Assembly: GCA_951812725.1 (NCBI GenBank)
Contig: OX638330.1
Coordinates: 5,435,405-5,499,404, forward strand
Direction of reading: 5' to 3'
DNA: 64,000 bases
From: an uncultured Caldilineaceae bacterium
GTDB lineage: Bacteria > Chloroflexota > Anaerolineae > Caldilineales > Caldilineaceae
This document shows, one piece after another, positions 37,985 to 48,210 of the stretch. The notes beneath the pieces were generated by a model. It was not told the origin of the DNA and made no database searches. It saw nothing but the letters and a program-made list of their open reading frames with translations. Position numbers and translations under genes: made by a program. Every line of letters begins with the position of its first letter. Positions within the stretch are counted from its first letter, which is position 1.

Positions 37985-38510
37985 GGGCCCTTGCCGATGC
38001 AGGATGTCTCGTATGAGCGGTGGACGAGAGTTTACGAGAGATCACGAGCGTTTACGTGCGTTTTCGGGTTGACTGCGTTGCAGTTCATGGGATTTGCCTG
38101 CTGGGCTGTGACCGGGCCTTGCCGATGCAGGTTGTCTCGTATGGGCGTTGGACGAGAGTTTACGAGAGATCATGAGCGTTTACGAGCGTTTTCGGGTTGA
38201 CTGCGCTGCAGTTCATGGGATTTGCCTGATGGGCTGTGACCGGGGCCTCGCCGACTCAGGTTGTCTCGTATGAGCGTTGGACGAGAGTTTACGAGAGATC
38301 ATGAGCGTTTGCGAGCGTTTTCGTGTTGTCTGGGCTGCAGTTCATGAGATTTGCCTGAAGGGCAGTGAGCGGGGCCTTGCCGATGCAGGCATTCTCATCT
38401 GTGTGTTGGACGAGAGTTCATGAGCGTTTACGAGCGTTGATGAGCGTTTTCGGGTTGTCTTAGCTGCAATTCATGCAGTTATTGTGATGGGCTGTGATGG
38501 GGGCCTCCTC
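37985..38510 (+). repeat. 129-bp tandem repeat, four units
   Basis: Units begin near 37991, 38119, 38248 and 38377 (TTGCCGATGCAGG or variants). Each holds a GTCTCGTATG box, GTTGGACGAGAG, TTTACGAGAGATCATGAGCG and CTGCAGTTCATG. A fifth partial start is near 38503. The ACGAGCGTTTACGAGCG part matches inverted sequence at 7405-7460. Confidence 0.85.
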
Positions 38511-39379
38511 AGCGCTGGCGGGCCCGTTTAACTGTTTATGTGCGTTGTACAAGAGTTGGACGAACTCTACCATGGTGGGACGTCTAATGTCGGGTCAAGT
38601 AGGTATAAGTCGGGTCAAAGCGGGCGAATTTTTTTTCTGGCAATTGGTGTCGTTACGCTTTTGCATCGGTTTTTCCGTTTCCGGCGTCGATTCCTGGTTC
38701 TGGGAACCTCTCCCCGACTCTCACAGACGCCGGACTCAAGCCGGTCAGCTGGCGGTTGGGGGGCCGGGTGTCGAGTCCGGACGCTTGAGGTCGGGTTAAG
38801 TAGAGCAAGAGCGGGCAGTTAACGGACTTGAAAGGGCCCTCCCTAGCCTTCAGATTCCCAGCCAGTGGGAGTCATGTGTTCATGATAACGATACGCTCTC
38901 GGTGATGCCTATTCGTATTTCGGTACAGGGCTATTATATCACCGTTTTTGATGCAATTTCCCTGTTTTCCAACCCAATTCAGATGCAATGGCCCTGGGAC
39001 TTATGCCCCGGACAATCGCACCCAATTTCGGAGATTAGCGTAGTCATCAAAGGGCAGCCACATGGGTCGTGCCTTCCGCAAGCGGGGATCTTCCCGAGTT
39101 TCGGGGACCGTTGACATTTTGGGGAGGCCGCTGAGAATCGCGCTGAAACGGCAAGCCGGCAGTACTGCCAGGGATTTTTCTCGCTTGCGTATTGCAGTAG
39201 ACAGAACCAATCGATCCACGAAGTCATGCGAAGGGCAGCGAAGAACACCGAAGGCGTAACGGATTTTCTATGCGCGGCCCTTGGCGGAAGAGCATTTTTC
39301 TTCCGCTGATTGCTTTGGTGACAAACGTCAACGGGCACTCGTCATTGCTGGATTCGCTTGCCCGTGTTTAGGCCGTGAA

Positions 39380-39429
39380 ATGTCTACAAATGTCGCGTAA
39401 TGTATACAAATGTATACGTATGTCGCGCC
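39380..39429 (+). repeat. ATGT-type decamer array, unit 1
   Basis: Five consecutive 10-mers ATGTCTACAA, ATGTCGCGTA, ATGTATACAA, ATGTATACGT, ATGTCGCGCC. The second-unit copy is at 40138-40187. Confidence 0.85.
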
Positions 39430-39690
39430 AATTTCAGTTTTTTGGGACGCTATTTTGCGTCTCACCGAACAGTTCCTCGCCGTCCCTGGTGGATGCCGGG
39501 AGGACGATTTGGGGGCATTTCGCAGCGTTTCAACTGACGGCTTTCGCCTGCAAGTTTTCTTTGGGCGAGAGCAGTGGCTTTTCAGTTCGTGTGCCTCGAA
39601 TGTCCACAATGTGGGCCCGCCAAGGGTTCTTTTTGGATTCAGGCAGCCTTTCGAGGCCTTGTCCGAATTCGATGCAATTATCCTGGGTCA

Positions 39691-39740
39691 GGTCGATCCA
39701 AGTCGACCTAAGTCGACCTAAGTCGACGTAAGTCGACGGG
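39691..39740 (+). repeat. GTCGAC decamer array, unit 1
   Basis: Five consecutive 10-mers: GGTCGATCCA, then AGTCGACCTA twice, AGTCGACGTA, AGTCGACGGG. The palindromic core GTCGAC sits on one face of the helix every turn. Confidence 0.85.
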
Positions 39741-40137
39741 ATTTCTTTTTTTTGGGACTTTTTTCTTGATTTCGCAGACGGTTACTCCAGCCGATTCAGG
39801 CAGCCTCACGACGTTTGTTTCAATTCGTTGCAACTGCCCTGGGTTCGGGCGGGTTGCGACGGACTATGTCGGCGTTTTTCCTTTTTGTAGGCCCTTACAA
39901 GCGTGAGTTCGCCGACGTTTCCTCGCCGTCTTCTATAGGTATCGGAAGATGAAGAATGGGCAACTCACAGACGTACAGCGGCCCTCCTTCGGCTTCAGAT
40001 ATTCTTTTGGCGAGAGTCATGGCTTCTCAGATTCAGAGGAAACGCAACTCATTTCGGACACTATTATAGCACAGGATTTGGGCCCACAAGGGGCACTCGT
40101 CATTACTCGATTCACTTGCCCGTGTTCCGGCCGCGAA

Positions 40138-40187
40138 ATGTCTACAAATGTCGCGTAATGTATACAAATGTATACGTATGTCGCGCC
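40138..40187 (+). repeat. ATGT-type decamer array, unit 2
   Basis: Same five decamers as 39380-39429, without a single change visible to me. Confidence 0.85.
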
Positions 40188-40448
40188 AATTTCAGTTTTT
40201 TGGGACGCTATTTTGCGTCTTACTGAACAGTTCCTCGTCGTCCCTGATGGATACCGAGAGGACGTTGTGGGGGCATTTCACAGCGTTTCAACTGACCGCT
40301 TTCACCTGCAAGTTTTCTTTGGGCGAGAGTAGTGGCTTCTCAGTTCGTGCGCCTCGAATGTCCACAATGTGGGCCCGCAATGGGTACTTTTTCGATTCAG
40401 GCAGCCTTTCGAGGCCTTGTCCGAATTCGATGCAATTATCCTGGGTCA

Positions 40449-40498
40449 GGTCGACCCAAGTCGACGCAAGTCGACGTAAGTCGACGTAAGTCGACGGG
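40449..40498 (+). repeat. GTCGAC decamer array, unit 2
   Basis: Five consecutive 10-mers, GGTCGACCCA, AGTCGACGCA, AGTCGACGTA twice and AGTCGACGGG, at the equivalent place of unit 2. Confidence 0.85.
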
Positions 40499-41164
40499 AT
40501 TTCTTTTTTTTGGACTTTTTTCTTGATTTCGCAGACGGATCCTCCAGCCGATTCAGGCAGCCTCACGAGGTTTGTTTCAATTCGTTGCAATTGCCCTGGG
40601 TTCGGGCGGGTTGCGACGGACTATGTCGGCGTTTTTCCTCTTTTTCGGCCCTTACATGCTTGCGTTCGCAAGCGTTTCCTCGCCGTCTTTGATGGGTATC
40701 GGAAGATGAAGTATGGGCAATTCACAGACTTACAGCGGCCTTACTTCGGCTTCAGATATTCTTTTGGCGAGAGTCATGGCTTCTCAGGGTCAGAGGAAAC
40801 GCAACTCATTTCGGAGGCTATTATAACACACGATTTGGGCCCACAAGGGGCTTCTCTACCCGAATCTGGAAGCTTTACAAGATTGATGCCCAATTCGATG
40901 CAACTGGCCTGGCGCCAAGGTGCGCTCGGGACTTTTGCCCTCCTACTGGCATTATTGGCTCTCGTCCCCATCGAACCTGCAGTATAGTGATGGGGCAGCA
41001 GGTGTTCCTGGATTACCGCGCAATGAACACCGCAAATCGTGAAAATCTATATTTTTCCGGTACAATGGGGCAATTCGCTACTCTTCAGGGGAGGGACCGG
41101 TAGCCATCTTTCGGTCCCTGCACACAGAAATCAGCCCTTTGTAAACCGCCCGCGAAACAGGATC

Positions 41165-44100
41165 ATGGCATACCAACATATTCTAGATAATCGGACCCAC
41201 ACCGTCGCCGACTACCTGCGAAAGAATCTGCAGAGCGCAAATGCCTTCCGCCTTGTGTCGGCCTATTTTAGCATCTATGGCTACGAGGAACTGGAGAACG
41301 CCCTGGATACTGTCGACGACGTACGCTTTCTCTTCGGTGATCCCGCCTCGGTGGAAGACGTCGACCCAGGCCGCGCAGAGCCAAAGTCGTTCGACGTAAG
41401 TGAGAAGGGCCTCAATCCCAACCATGCCTTAAAACAGAAGTTTTATGCCGAGCGCTGCGCCGAATGGGTGAGCCGTGACACCGTTAGCATTCGTTCCATC
41501 GCCCAGGCAAACTTTCTGCATGGTAAGCTCTACCTTACTTCCCCGCCGATTCGCAGTCTTGTTGGCAGCTCGAACTTTACCAAGCGCGGCCTCGGCGCCA
41601 GTTCCCGCGCCAACATAGAGATCAACCTCGCCAGCGACGACGCTGAAATCTACGCCGAATTGAGAGAGTGGTTTGACCACATCTGGTCAGATTACAAACT
41701 GACATATGACGCCAAACAGCAGGTTCTTGACGCCCTCGGTCGCATTGCCAGGGAACACGCTCCTGAACTTATCTATTACAAGACGCTCTACGAGCTCTTC
41801 CGTGCCGACATCGAAGACCGGCTCGCCCAGGAAGGCCGCATTGGCGATGTGAGTCTCGGCGATACCGCTATCTGGAACACGCTCTACCAATTCCAGAAGG
41901 GCGGCGCCCTCGATGTGATAATGAGGCTGAAGCGCCACAACGGCTGTATACTCGCTGATAGCGTGGGACTTGGTAAGACCTACACAGCGCTGGCAGTGAT
42001 CAAGTACTTTGAGTTGTGCAACGAACGGGTGCTGGTGCTGTGCCCGCGCAAGCTGCGAGAAAATTGGTCGCTTTACCAGGCGCATGCCGGGCATACGGGC
42101 AATCCATTTATTGATGATCGTTTTGCCTATTCGCTGCTCTCTCACACAGACCTTTCCCGAGATCGCGGTGAAGCTGGCGGCATCGACCTCGCCAACTTCA
42201 GTTGGCAGACCTACGATCTGATCGTCATCGATGAATCCCATAATTTCCGAAACCATGAGGGCAAACGCTACGAGCGGTTGCTCAAGCAGGTGATCGGCGA
42301 AGGCGTCGAGACAAAGGTCCTGATGCTTTCGGCCACACCCGTCAATACTTCGCTGATCGACCTCCGTAACCAGATCTACCTGATGACTGAGGGTCGCCAG
42401 AATACCTTTCGCGAAAGCCTGGGCGTCTCTGACATAGGCAATCTACTGAAACGGGCACAGACCCAATTCAAACAGTGGGAGTCCCAAGCGCCCGTCAACG
42501 GCAAACGGAACAAGCAGGAGCTTCTCGACAATTTGGGCAGCGATTTTTACCGACTGCTCGGTGGCGTCTCTATCGCACGCTCCCGGCGGCAGATCGAGGA
42601 GTTCTACGCTGCGGAGATAGACCTCATAGGGCGCTTTCCTGACCGAGAGAAACCGGCAAATGTCTATCCCCCGACCGACGCGGAGAGGAGACTTTCCTAT
42701 AAGGAACTGGCTGAGCGCATTAGTGAGTTTAAGCTTTCGGTCTATCGGCCATCCAGCTATGTAGCCAGCGATAAGGCTGTACAGAAACTAAAGGAGGAAA
42801 AGAAAGAACGCAACTTCAACCAGAAAGACCGGGAACGGTTCCTTATCGCCATGATCCGCACCAATTTTCTTAAACGACTGGAAAGCTCAGCCCATTCTCT
42901 TACTCTGACGTTGTACCGCACCATCAGCAAGATCGATGCACTACTGGAAAAGATCGACCGTTTCGAGAGCAGGCAGGACGCCACCGCCGATCTGGCCGAC
43001 AACCTGCCGGACGATGACGAGGATGACGAAGAATTTCTCATCAACCGCGCCCGCCAACCCTACAATTTGGCTGATCTGGACCTGTGCAATTGGAAGAAGG
43101 ACTTGCTCAAGGACAAAGAGACGCTCAGCGACGTCCACACCAGCGTCGCGCAGATTACGCCGCAAAGGGACGGCAAGCTGGCGCGCATCAGACAGCAGAT
43201 TAAAGATAGAGCCGCCACCCCCACCACCGACCGCAATGGCCTCGAGAATCGTAAGCTGCTGGTCTTTACCACGTTCAAAGACACCGCCGAATACCTTTAC
43301 GACAATCTGCAGGACTTGGCAGGTAATCTGAATCTGAACATGGCCATGGTCTCGGGCGATACCACGCTTACGTCAACTGTCCCCAACAACTTCAACAGCA
43401 TTCTCGACAACTTCGCGCCGGTAGCCCGTGGGCGCAGCGACACTGACAGTGGCTGCGACATCGATCTCCTCATCGCCACCGACTGTATCTCCGAAGGGCA
43501 GAACCTGCAGGACTGCGATACCGTTCTCAACTACGACATCCACTGGAATCCCATCCGTATCATTCAGCGTTTTGGCCGCATCGACCGCATCGGCAGCCAG
43601 AGCGACTCGGTGCGCATGATAAACTACTGGCCCACGGAGGAGATGGAGGAGTATCTGCGATTGCAGACACGCGTAGAGGCGCGCATGGCTCTGGCCGACG
43701 CCGCCGCCAGTGGGGACGAGAACCCATTGGAGAATTACGATGGCATCCAGGGGGAACTCAACTTCCGGGCGCAGCAGCTGAAGCAACTGCTGGATGAGGA
43801 TCTCGACCTGGATGACCTAACCGACGACGGCATTTCGATGAGCGATTTTACGCTCGACCAGTTCTTTACGCAACTGCTGCATTACCTGGAGAAGAACCGC
43901 GAAGAGCTAGAACAGACCGCCCTTGGCGCGTACGCCGTGGTCGACAGCGAAAAGGATACAGGCGTCATCTGGGTTCTGCGCCAGCGCAATGCCAGCCAGG
44001 ACAATCAGACCCAAGTCGCCAGCCCGGTTCATCCTTACTACATCGTCCATGTGCGCGATGACGGGAAGATTCGTCACGGCTGTGCCACCGTCAAACAGAC

Positions 44101-44389
44101 GCTCGATCTGTTTCAGCAGTTGAGTCTCGGCAAGACCGAGGCGATCCACAAACTGTGTGACGAATTCAACCGCCAGACCGAGAACGGCGCTGACATGGCC
44201 GCATACGACAGCCTGCTCAACGCGGCCGTCGAGCACATAAGCCAGGCCCATAGCAGGACCCAGGCCGCCGGGCTGGGCCTGCAGGGCTCGGGAGAATTCA
44301 AATTGTCCAAGTCCGGGGAAACGCCCGCCGGCTCCGAAAACTTCGAATTAGTGACTTGGCTAGTGATGCTGCCCCAGGAACAGGGCTAA
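41165..44389 (+). CDS. PLD-domain SNF2-family helicase of a restriction-like system
   Basis: About 1074 residues. The N-terminal part is a phospholipase-D-type nuclease fold with a single H-x-K signature (LHGKLYLTS then VGSSNFTKRGL). The HKD aspartate position appears to be Ser, so catalysis is doubtful. Helicase motifs follow: GCILADSVGLGKTYTAL (I), VIDESHNF (II, DESH), LMLSATPVNT (III), IATDCISEGQNLQDCD (V) and QRFGRIDRIGSQ (VI). A 70-residue acidic insert (DDDEDDEE) lies between RecA lobes. Such PLD-helicases pair with DNA methylases in DISARM-like and other systems. ATG 41165 gives MAYQHILDN; the extension from 41039 is non-coding leader. The methylase starts 26 bases after the stop. Confidence 0.88.
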   Translation: MAYQHILDNRTHTVADYLRKNLQSANAFRLVSAYFSIYGYEELENALDTVDDVRFLFGDPASVEDVDPGRAEPKSFDVSEKGLNPNHALKQKFYAERCAEWVSRDTVSIRSIAQANFLHGKLYLTSPPIRSLVGSSNFTKRGLGASSRANIEINLASDDAEIYAELREWFDHIWSDYKLTYDAKQQVLDALGRIAREHAPELIYYKTLYELFRADIEDRLAQEGRIGDVSLGDTAIWNTLYQFQKGGALDVIMRLKRHNGCILADSVGLGKTYTALAVIKYFELCNERVLVLCPRKLRENWSLYQAHAGHTGNPFIDDRFAYSLLSHTDLSRDRGEAGGIDLANFSWQTYDLIVIDESHNFRNHEGKRYERLLKQVIGEGVETKVLMLSATPVNTSLIDLRNQIYLMTEGRQNTFRESLGVSDIGNLLKRAQTQFKQWESQAPVNGKRNKQELLDNLGSDFYRLLGGVSIARSRRQIEEFYAAEIDLIGRFPDREKPANVYPPTDAERRLSYKELAERISEFKLSVYRPSSYVASDKAVQKLKEEKKERNFNQKDRERFLIAMIRTNFLKRLESSAHSLTLTLYRTISKIDALLEKIDRFESRQDATADLADNLPDDDEDDEEFLINRARQPYNLADLDLCNWKKDLLKDKETLSDVHTSVAQITPQRDGKLARIRQQIKDRAATPTTDRNGLENRKLLVFTTFKDTAEYLYDNLQDLAGNLNLNMAMVSGDTTLTSTVPNNFNSILDNFAPVARGRSDTDSGCDIDLLIATDCISEGQNLQDCDTVLNYDIHWNPIRIIQRFGRIDRIGSQSDSVRMINYWPTEEMEEYLRLQTRVEARMALADAAASGDENPLENYDGIQGELNFRAQQLKQLLDEDLDLDDLTDDGISMSDFTLDQFFTQLLHYLEKNREELEQTALGAYAVVDSEKDTGVIWVLRQRNASQDNQTQVASPVHPYYIVHVRDDGKIRHGCATVKQTLDLFQQLSLGKTEAIHKLCDEFNRQTENGADMAAYDSLLNAAVEHISQAHSRTQAAGLGLQGSGEFKLSKSGETPAGSENFELVTWLVMLPQEQG

Positions 44390-44415
44390 TAAACTTTAAG
44401 TATGGAGAGGCGACG

Positions 44416-47400
44416 ATGACAACCGGCACTACTTTGAACGAGATCGGGACCGCGCTGGCTGACATGACACAGGGTGATTTCGTAGACGCAGGGCGCCGCC
44501 TTCTCGATACGTTGGGATACCGTAGCGACCGCACGCTGGACTTGTCGGGCGACGTCGAAGAGTTCATTGACAAATTTCCCGCTCCCAACCCGGACACACT
44601 GTCGGAGACGCGCTTCCGAGAGTGCGTGACGTCTACCCGTATCCTGTTCCAGTTCACCGACTCGGAAATCGCCGCGTCCCAACCTTCCCTCCTCGGCAGC
44701 GGCAACTTTGACACCGGTGTCAACCGCAGTTTCATGTTCATCGCTGTCGAACTATGCGACGAGAGCTATCCCCGCGGTGCCTATGTCGAACTCACGCGCG
44801 AAATCAATAAGCGCCTGATGGTACCCTCTGTAATACTTTTTCGGACTGAAGACAAACGACTCAGCCTGGCCTTCGTCCACCGCCGCCCGCACAAGCGCGA
44901 CCGGACCCGGAGCGTACTCGGCAGCGTCTCGCTGATTCGGGAAATCAGAATTGGTTGCCCCCATCCCGCTCATCTGCAAATCCTGCGAAAACTGGTCTTA
45001 CCTGGGCGCCTATCTTGGATGGACCTCCATCACAAGCCCCGCGACTTCGACGGCCTGCTCGCCGCCTGGCTGGACGCGCTCGACACTGAGGAACTGAACC
45101 GCAGCTTCTATAACCAGCTTTTCGACTGGTTTGAGCGAGCCATCGATGAGGCGAGATTTCCTGACGATCAGGACAATACGCTCCTTCCCAAAGTACATGT
45201 CATCCGTCTCATCACACGCATGTTGTTCGTCTGGTTCATTAAGGAGAAGGGACTGATCGCGCGCGACCTGTTCATCGAGGAGCAGATCGGTGCACTGCTG
45301 CGCAATTATGATTGCGAAAACGGGGATTCCTATTACCGGGCAGTGTTGCAAAATCTTTTCTTTGCCACCCTGAACAGCGAGACTGGGGAGCGCGGTTTCA
45401 GCAAGGAAAGCAATACGACGCACCGCGATTTCTCCCGGTACCGCTATAGGGCGGAGATTGCCGATCCCGATAGGCTTCTCGAATTGTTTGCCCAGACGCC
45501 CTTTATAAACGGCGGTCTCTTCGACTGTCTGGACAGCTTTGAAGCGCCAAGGGACGGCGGTTACCGCGTTGACTACTTTACTGACAACATGGTTAATCCA
45601 AGAAGCAGAGATTTCGGTATCCTGTCGATCCCCAACCGTCTATTCTTTGACAACGAGGGGCTGATCAGCATTTTTGACCGTTTCCAGTTCACGGTCGAGG
45701 AGAACACGCCTACCGAACAGGAAGTCGCGCTGGACCCGGAGTTGTTAGGCAAAGTTTTTGAGAATCTGCTCGCTGCCAACGTCGAAGAAACCGAGGAAAA
45801 TGCGCGCAAACAGACTGGCTCATACTACACGCCGCGCGCTGTGGTCGACTATATGGTGGACGAGGCGATAGTGGCGATTCTGGAACAGAAGTGCGCGCTG
45901 TCAAATGACTATTCCGACAGCTGGCGAGACCGACTGCTTGATCTCCTGGACTATGAGGTTGATTTCGACGACAACACAGAAGAACGCTTTAAGGATACCG
46001 AAAAGAAACGCCTGGTGCGCGCTATAGCCGAGATCAAGCTGATCGACCCTGCGGTCGGTTCCGGCGCATTTCCTATGGGTGCGCTCCACAAACTGACCCT
46101 GGCTTTGCGTCGCCTCGATCTAGACAATCGGCATTGGGAAGAATTACAGAAAGAAATCGCAAGGCAGCGCGCCTACGGTGCCTTCGATACATCCGACCAT
46201 CCCGAACGGAAAGCTGAGCTCGAGCAGATCAGCGAAACATTTCAGAAGTACCGTGATTCCGACTTTGGGCGAAAGTTGTACCTGATCCAGAACAGCATCT
46301 ACGGCGTCGATATCCAGCCCATCGCTTGCCAGATAGCTCGGTTGCGCTTCTTCATCTCGCTTGCCATCGAGCAAGAGAAAGACGAAGAAGCAGAGAATTT
46401 CGGTATAAAACCATTGCCCAATTTGGAAACTCGGTTCATCGCTGCTAATGCACTAATTGGATTGGATCCAGAGGCCGACAGTTCTCTGCTCCAAGACGAC
46501 TCAATTCAGCAACTTAGGAAGAAAATTGAGACAGTACGTGAGAAGTATTTTCTCGCTAGCAACAGGGCCAAGAAACTCGCCTACATTCGTCAGGAAGGTG
46601 AACTTCGTGAACAATTGAAAGCGGCTTTGGAAGATCAGCGTGAGGACTGGATCTACAACGAAGAGAGCGAGATAGCTCGTAAGGTTAGCCAACTCCCAGT
46701 ACTAGAACAACGCGAGCAACTCATGAAAACCCTTTTGGAAGACTTCGAAGAGCGGAGGATTGAGTACGAGTCTAGGCTGGAGAGTGTCCGGAAAATAGTT
46801 TCATGGGATTCCCATGATCTCAATGTCTCGGCAGGCTTCTTTGATCCTGAATGGATGTTTGGCGTCAAAGATGGCTTTGACGTTGTAATTGGGAATCCGC
46901 CATATATAAAGGAATATACATTTAGGCAGGCCTTTGATGGAATCCGTAATTCTCCTTACTATCAGGGAAAGATGGACATTTGGTATATGTTCGTCTGCGA
47001 GGGAATAGATAAGATGGCCAAAGATGGCGGAGGACTGGTCACTTTTATTGCACAGAACAATTGGGTAACCAGCTATGGCGCTTCAAAAATGAGACAGAAA
47101 GTCATTAATGATGCCAAGATTGTAAGTCTCACAGATTTCGGCAGTTACATGATATTTGAATCTGGCATTCAAACTATGATTTTGACTTTCAGAAAGGATG
47201 CCGTTTCTGACTACTATGAGTTTGACTATAGGCGGCTTCGGGGACATAACCTCGAATTCAAAGACGTACTCCTGTTGCTCAATAGGACAAAAACTGAAAA
47301 GGCCGAATACTTGACACCAAAGATAGAAAGAAGGAAATATGCAAATCAACCCCTTACATTTAACGACCCGAAAGTTGAAGCAGTTCTGGAAAAGCTATCA

Positions 47401-48210
47401 GAAAAATCTAATTTTCGCTTGTCGAAACAAGAAATCGCAAATGGTATCCATCACCATCATGACCGTGTAAATGGACAAAGGAAGAAATTGTTAGGAAATC
47501 GACATGAGGTTGGAGATGGTATATTCGTTCTAAGCGAAGAAGAGAAAAGCCGAATTCCACTAACTAGAATTGAGTCGGATCTTGTAAAGCCTGCTTACAC
47601 AACGAAGGAACTACACCGCTATTTTGGAAACCCTACGAATCGGGAGTGGGTTATCTACACTGATTCTACATTCAAAGATAGGAAGAGGATTGAGATGTAC
47701 CCAAACATAAAGGAACATCTCGATCAATTCAGGACTGTCATCACTTCCGACAATAAGCCCTATGGCCTGCACAGAGCCAGGAAAGAGTATTTCTTTAAGG
47801 ACGAAAAGATTGTATCAGTTAGGAAGTGTAAAAGTCCCACCTTCACTTACGTCAATTTTGACAGTTACGTCTCGGCGGCCTTTTATGTCATAAAAACGGC
47901 AAAAGTGAATCAGAAATACCTTACAGGTCTCCTCAACTCACGGGTTGTTGCCTTTTGGCTAAAGCACAGAGGGAAAATGCAAGGCATAAATTACCAGGTT
48001 GATAAACAGCCTCTATTGAGATTACCATTGATTTCGTCGCCATCGCATCAGGAAGCCGTCATTATAGGGTTAGTTGATAGAATCCTTACCGACAAACGAA
48101 TTGAACTGTCTGCGGATACCAGCGAACATGAAGCCAAAATAGATCGGCAAGTGTACAATCTGTACGGCCTGACGGATGAGGAGGTTGCAGTCGTGGAGGA
48201 ACTTGCTTGA
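44416..48210 (+). CDS. Eco57I/PglX-like adenine-specific DNA methylase
   Basis: About 1264 residues. The N-terminal 430 residues are of unclear fold. Then come TGSYYTPRAVVDYMVDEAIV and motif I DPAVGSGAFPMGALHKL, motif IV VIGNPPYIKE (adenine N6 type). A coiled-coil insert of about 120 residues lies before motif IV. After motif IV a target-recognition-like part (about 850-1200) is visibly AT-richer than the first half of the gene. It resembles the PglX/type IIG single-chain form. ATG 44416 follows GGAGAGGCGACG; ATG 44356 lies inside the helicase gene and is unlikely. The last four bases overlap the DUF3644 gene. Confidence 0.88.
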   Translation: MTTGTTLNEIGTALADMTQGDFVDAGRRLLDTLGYRSDRTLDLSGDVEEFIDKFPAPNPDTLSETRFRECVTSTRILFQFTDSEIAASQPSLLGSGNFDTGVNRSFMFIAVELCDESYPRGAYVELTREINKRLMVPSVILFRTEDKRLSLAFVHRRPHKRDRTRSVLGSVSLIREIRIGCPHPAHLQILRKLVLPGRLSWMDLHHKPRDFDGLLAAWLDALDTEELNRSFYNQLFDWFERAIDEARFPDDQDNTLLPKVHVIRLITRMLFVWFIKEKGLIARDLFIEEQIGALLRNYDCENGDSYYRAVLQNLFFATLNSETGERGFSKESNTTHRDFSRYRYRAEIADPDRLLELFAQTPFINGGLFDCLDSFEAPRDGGYRVDYFTDNMVNPRSRDFGILSIPNRLFFDNEGLISIFDRFQFTVEENTPTEQEVALDPELLGKVFENLLAANVEETEENARKQTGSYYTPRAVVDYMVDEAIVAILEQKCALSNDYSDSWRDRLLDLLDYEVDFDDNTEERFKDTEKKRLVRAIAEIKLIDPAVGSGAFPMGALHKLTLALRRLDLDNRHWEELQKEIARQRAYGAFDTSDHPERKAELEQISETFQKYRDSDFGRKLYLIQNSIYGVDIQPIACQIARLRFFISLAIEQEKDEEAENFGIKPLPNLETRFIAANALIGLDPEADSSLLQDDSIQQLRKKIETVREKYFLASNRAKKLAYIRQEGELREQLKAALEDQREDWIYNEESEIARKVSQLPVLEQREQLMKTLLEDFEERRIEYESRLESVRKIVSWDSHDLNVSAGFFDPEWMFGVKDGFDVVIGNPPYIKEYTFRQAFDGIRNSPYYQGKMDIWYMFVCEGIDKMAKDGGGLVTFIAQNNWVTSYGASKMRQKVINDAKIVSLTDFGSYMIFESGIQTMILTFRKDAVSDYYEFDYRRLRGHNLEFKDVLLLLNRTKTEKAEYLTPKIERRKYANQPLTFNDPKVEAVLEKLSEKSNFRLSKQEIANGIHHHHDRVNGQRKKLLGNRHEVGDGIFVLSEEEKSRIPLTRIESDLVKPAYTTKELHRYFGNPTNREWVIYTDSTFKDRKRIEMYPNIKEHLDQFRTVITSDNKPYGLHRARKEYFFKDEKIVSVRKCKSPTFTYVNFDSYVSAAFYVIKTAKVNQKYLTGLLNSRVVAFWLKHRGKMQGINYQVDKQPLLRLPLISSPSHQEAVIIGLVDRILTDKRIELSADTSEHEAKIDRQVYNLYGLTDEEVAVVEELA

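Larger units (their letters stand above)
39331..40088 (+). repeat. 758-bp direct repeat, first unit
   Basis: Starts GGGCACTCGTCATT. Contains an ATGTNNNCNN decamer array (39380-39429), a GTCGAC decamer array (39691-39740) and a GGCGAGAGTCATGGCTTCTC segment. It matches 40089-40860 nearly end to end with scattered point differences. Confidence 0.85.
40089..40860 (+). repeat. 758-bp direct repeat, second unit
   Basis: The same order of motifs as unit 1. Decamer arrays lie at 40138-40187 and 40449-40498. Its end (GATTTGGGCCCACAAGGGG) matches the end of unit 1, after which the sequence diverges. Confidence 0.85.
37763..41164. other. 3.4 kb repeat-dominated non-coding region
   Basis: No supported gene. 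It consists of a 129-bp tandem repeat (37.99-38.5 kb), a short patch with GTCGGGTCAAGTAG motifs (38.59-38.81 kb), and a nested array of about 758 bp units (39.33-40.86 kb) with decamer arrays. The helicase gene starts at its end. Confidence 0.7.

Noticed and set aside
37985..40860. Possible CRISPR array
   Set aside because: Units are contiguous without unique spacers, unit lengths are 10, 129 and 758 bp, and no cas genes are near.
38900..40985. Retron or diversity-generating retroelement
   Set aside because: No reverse transcriptase gene anywhere in the window.
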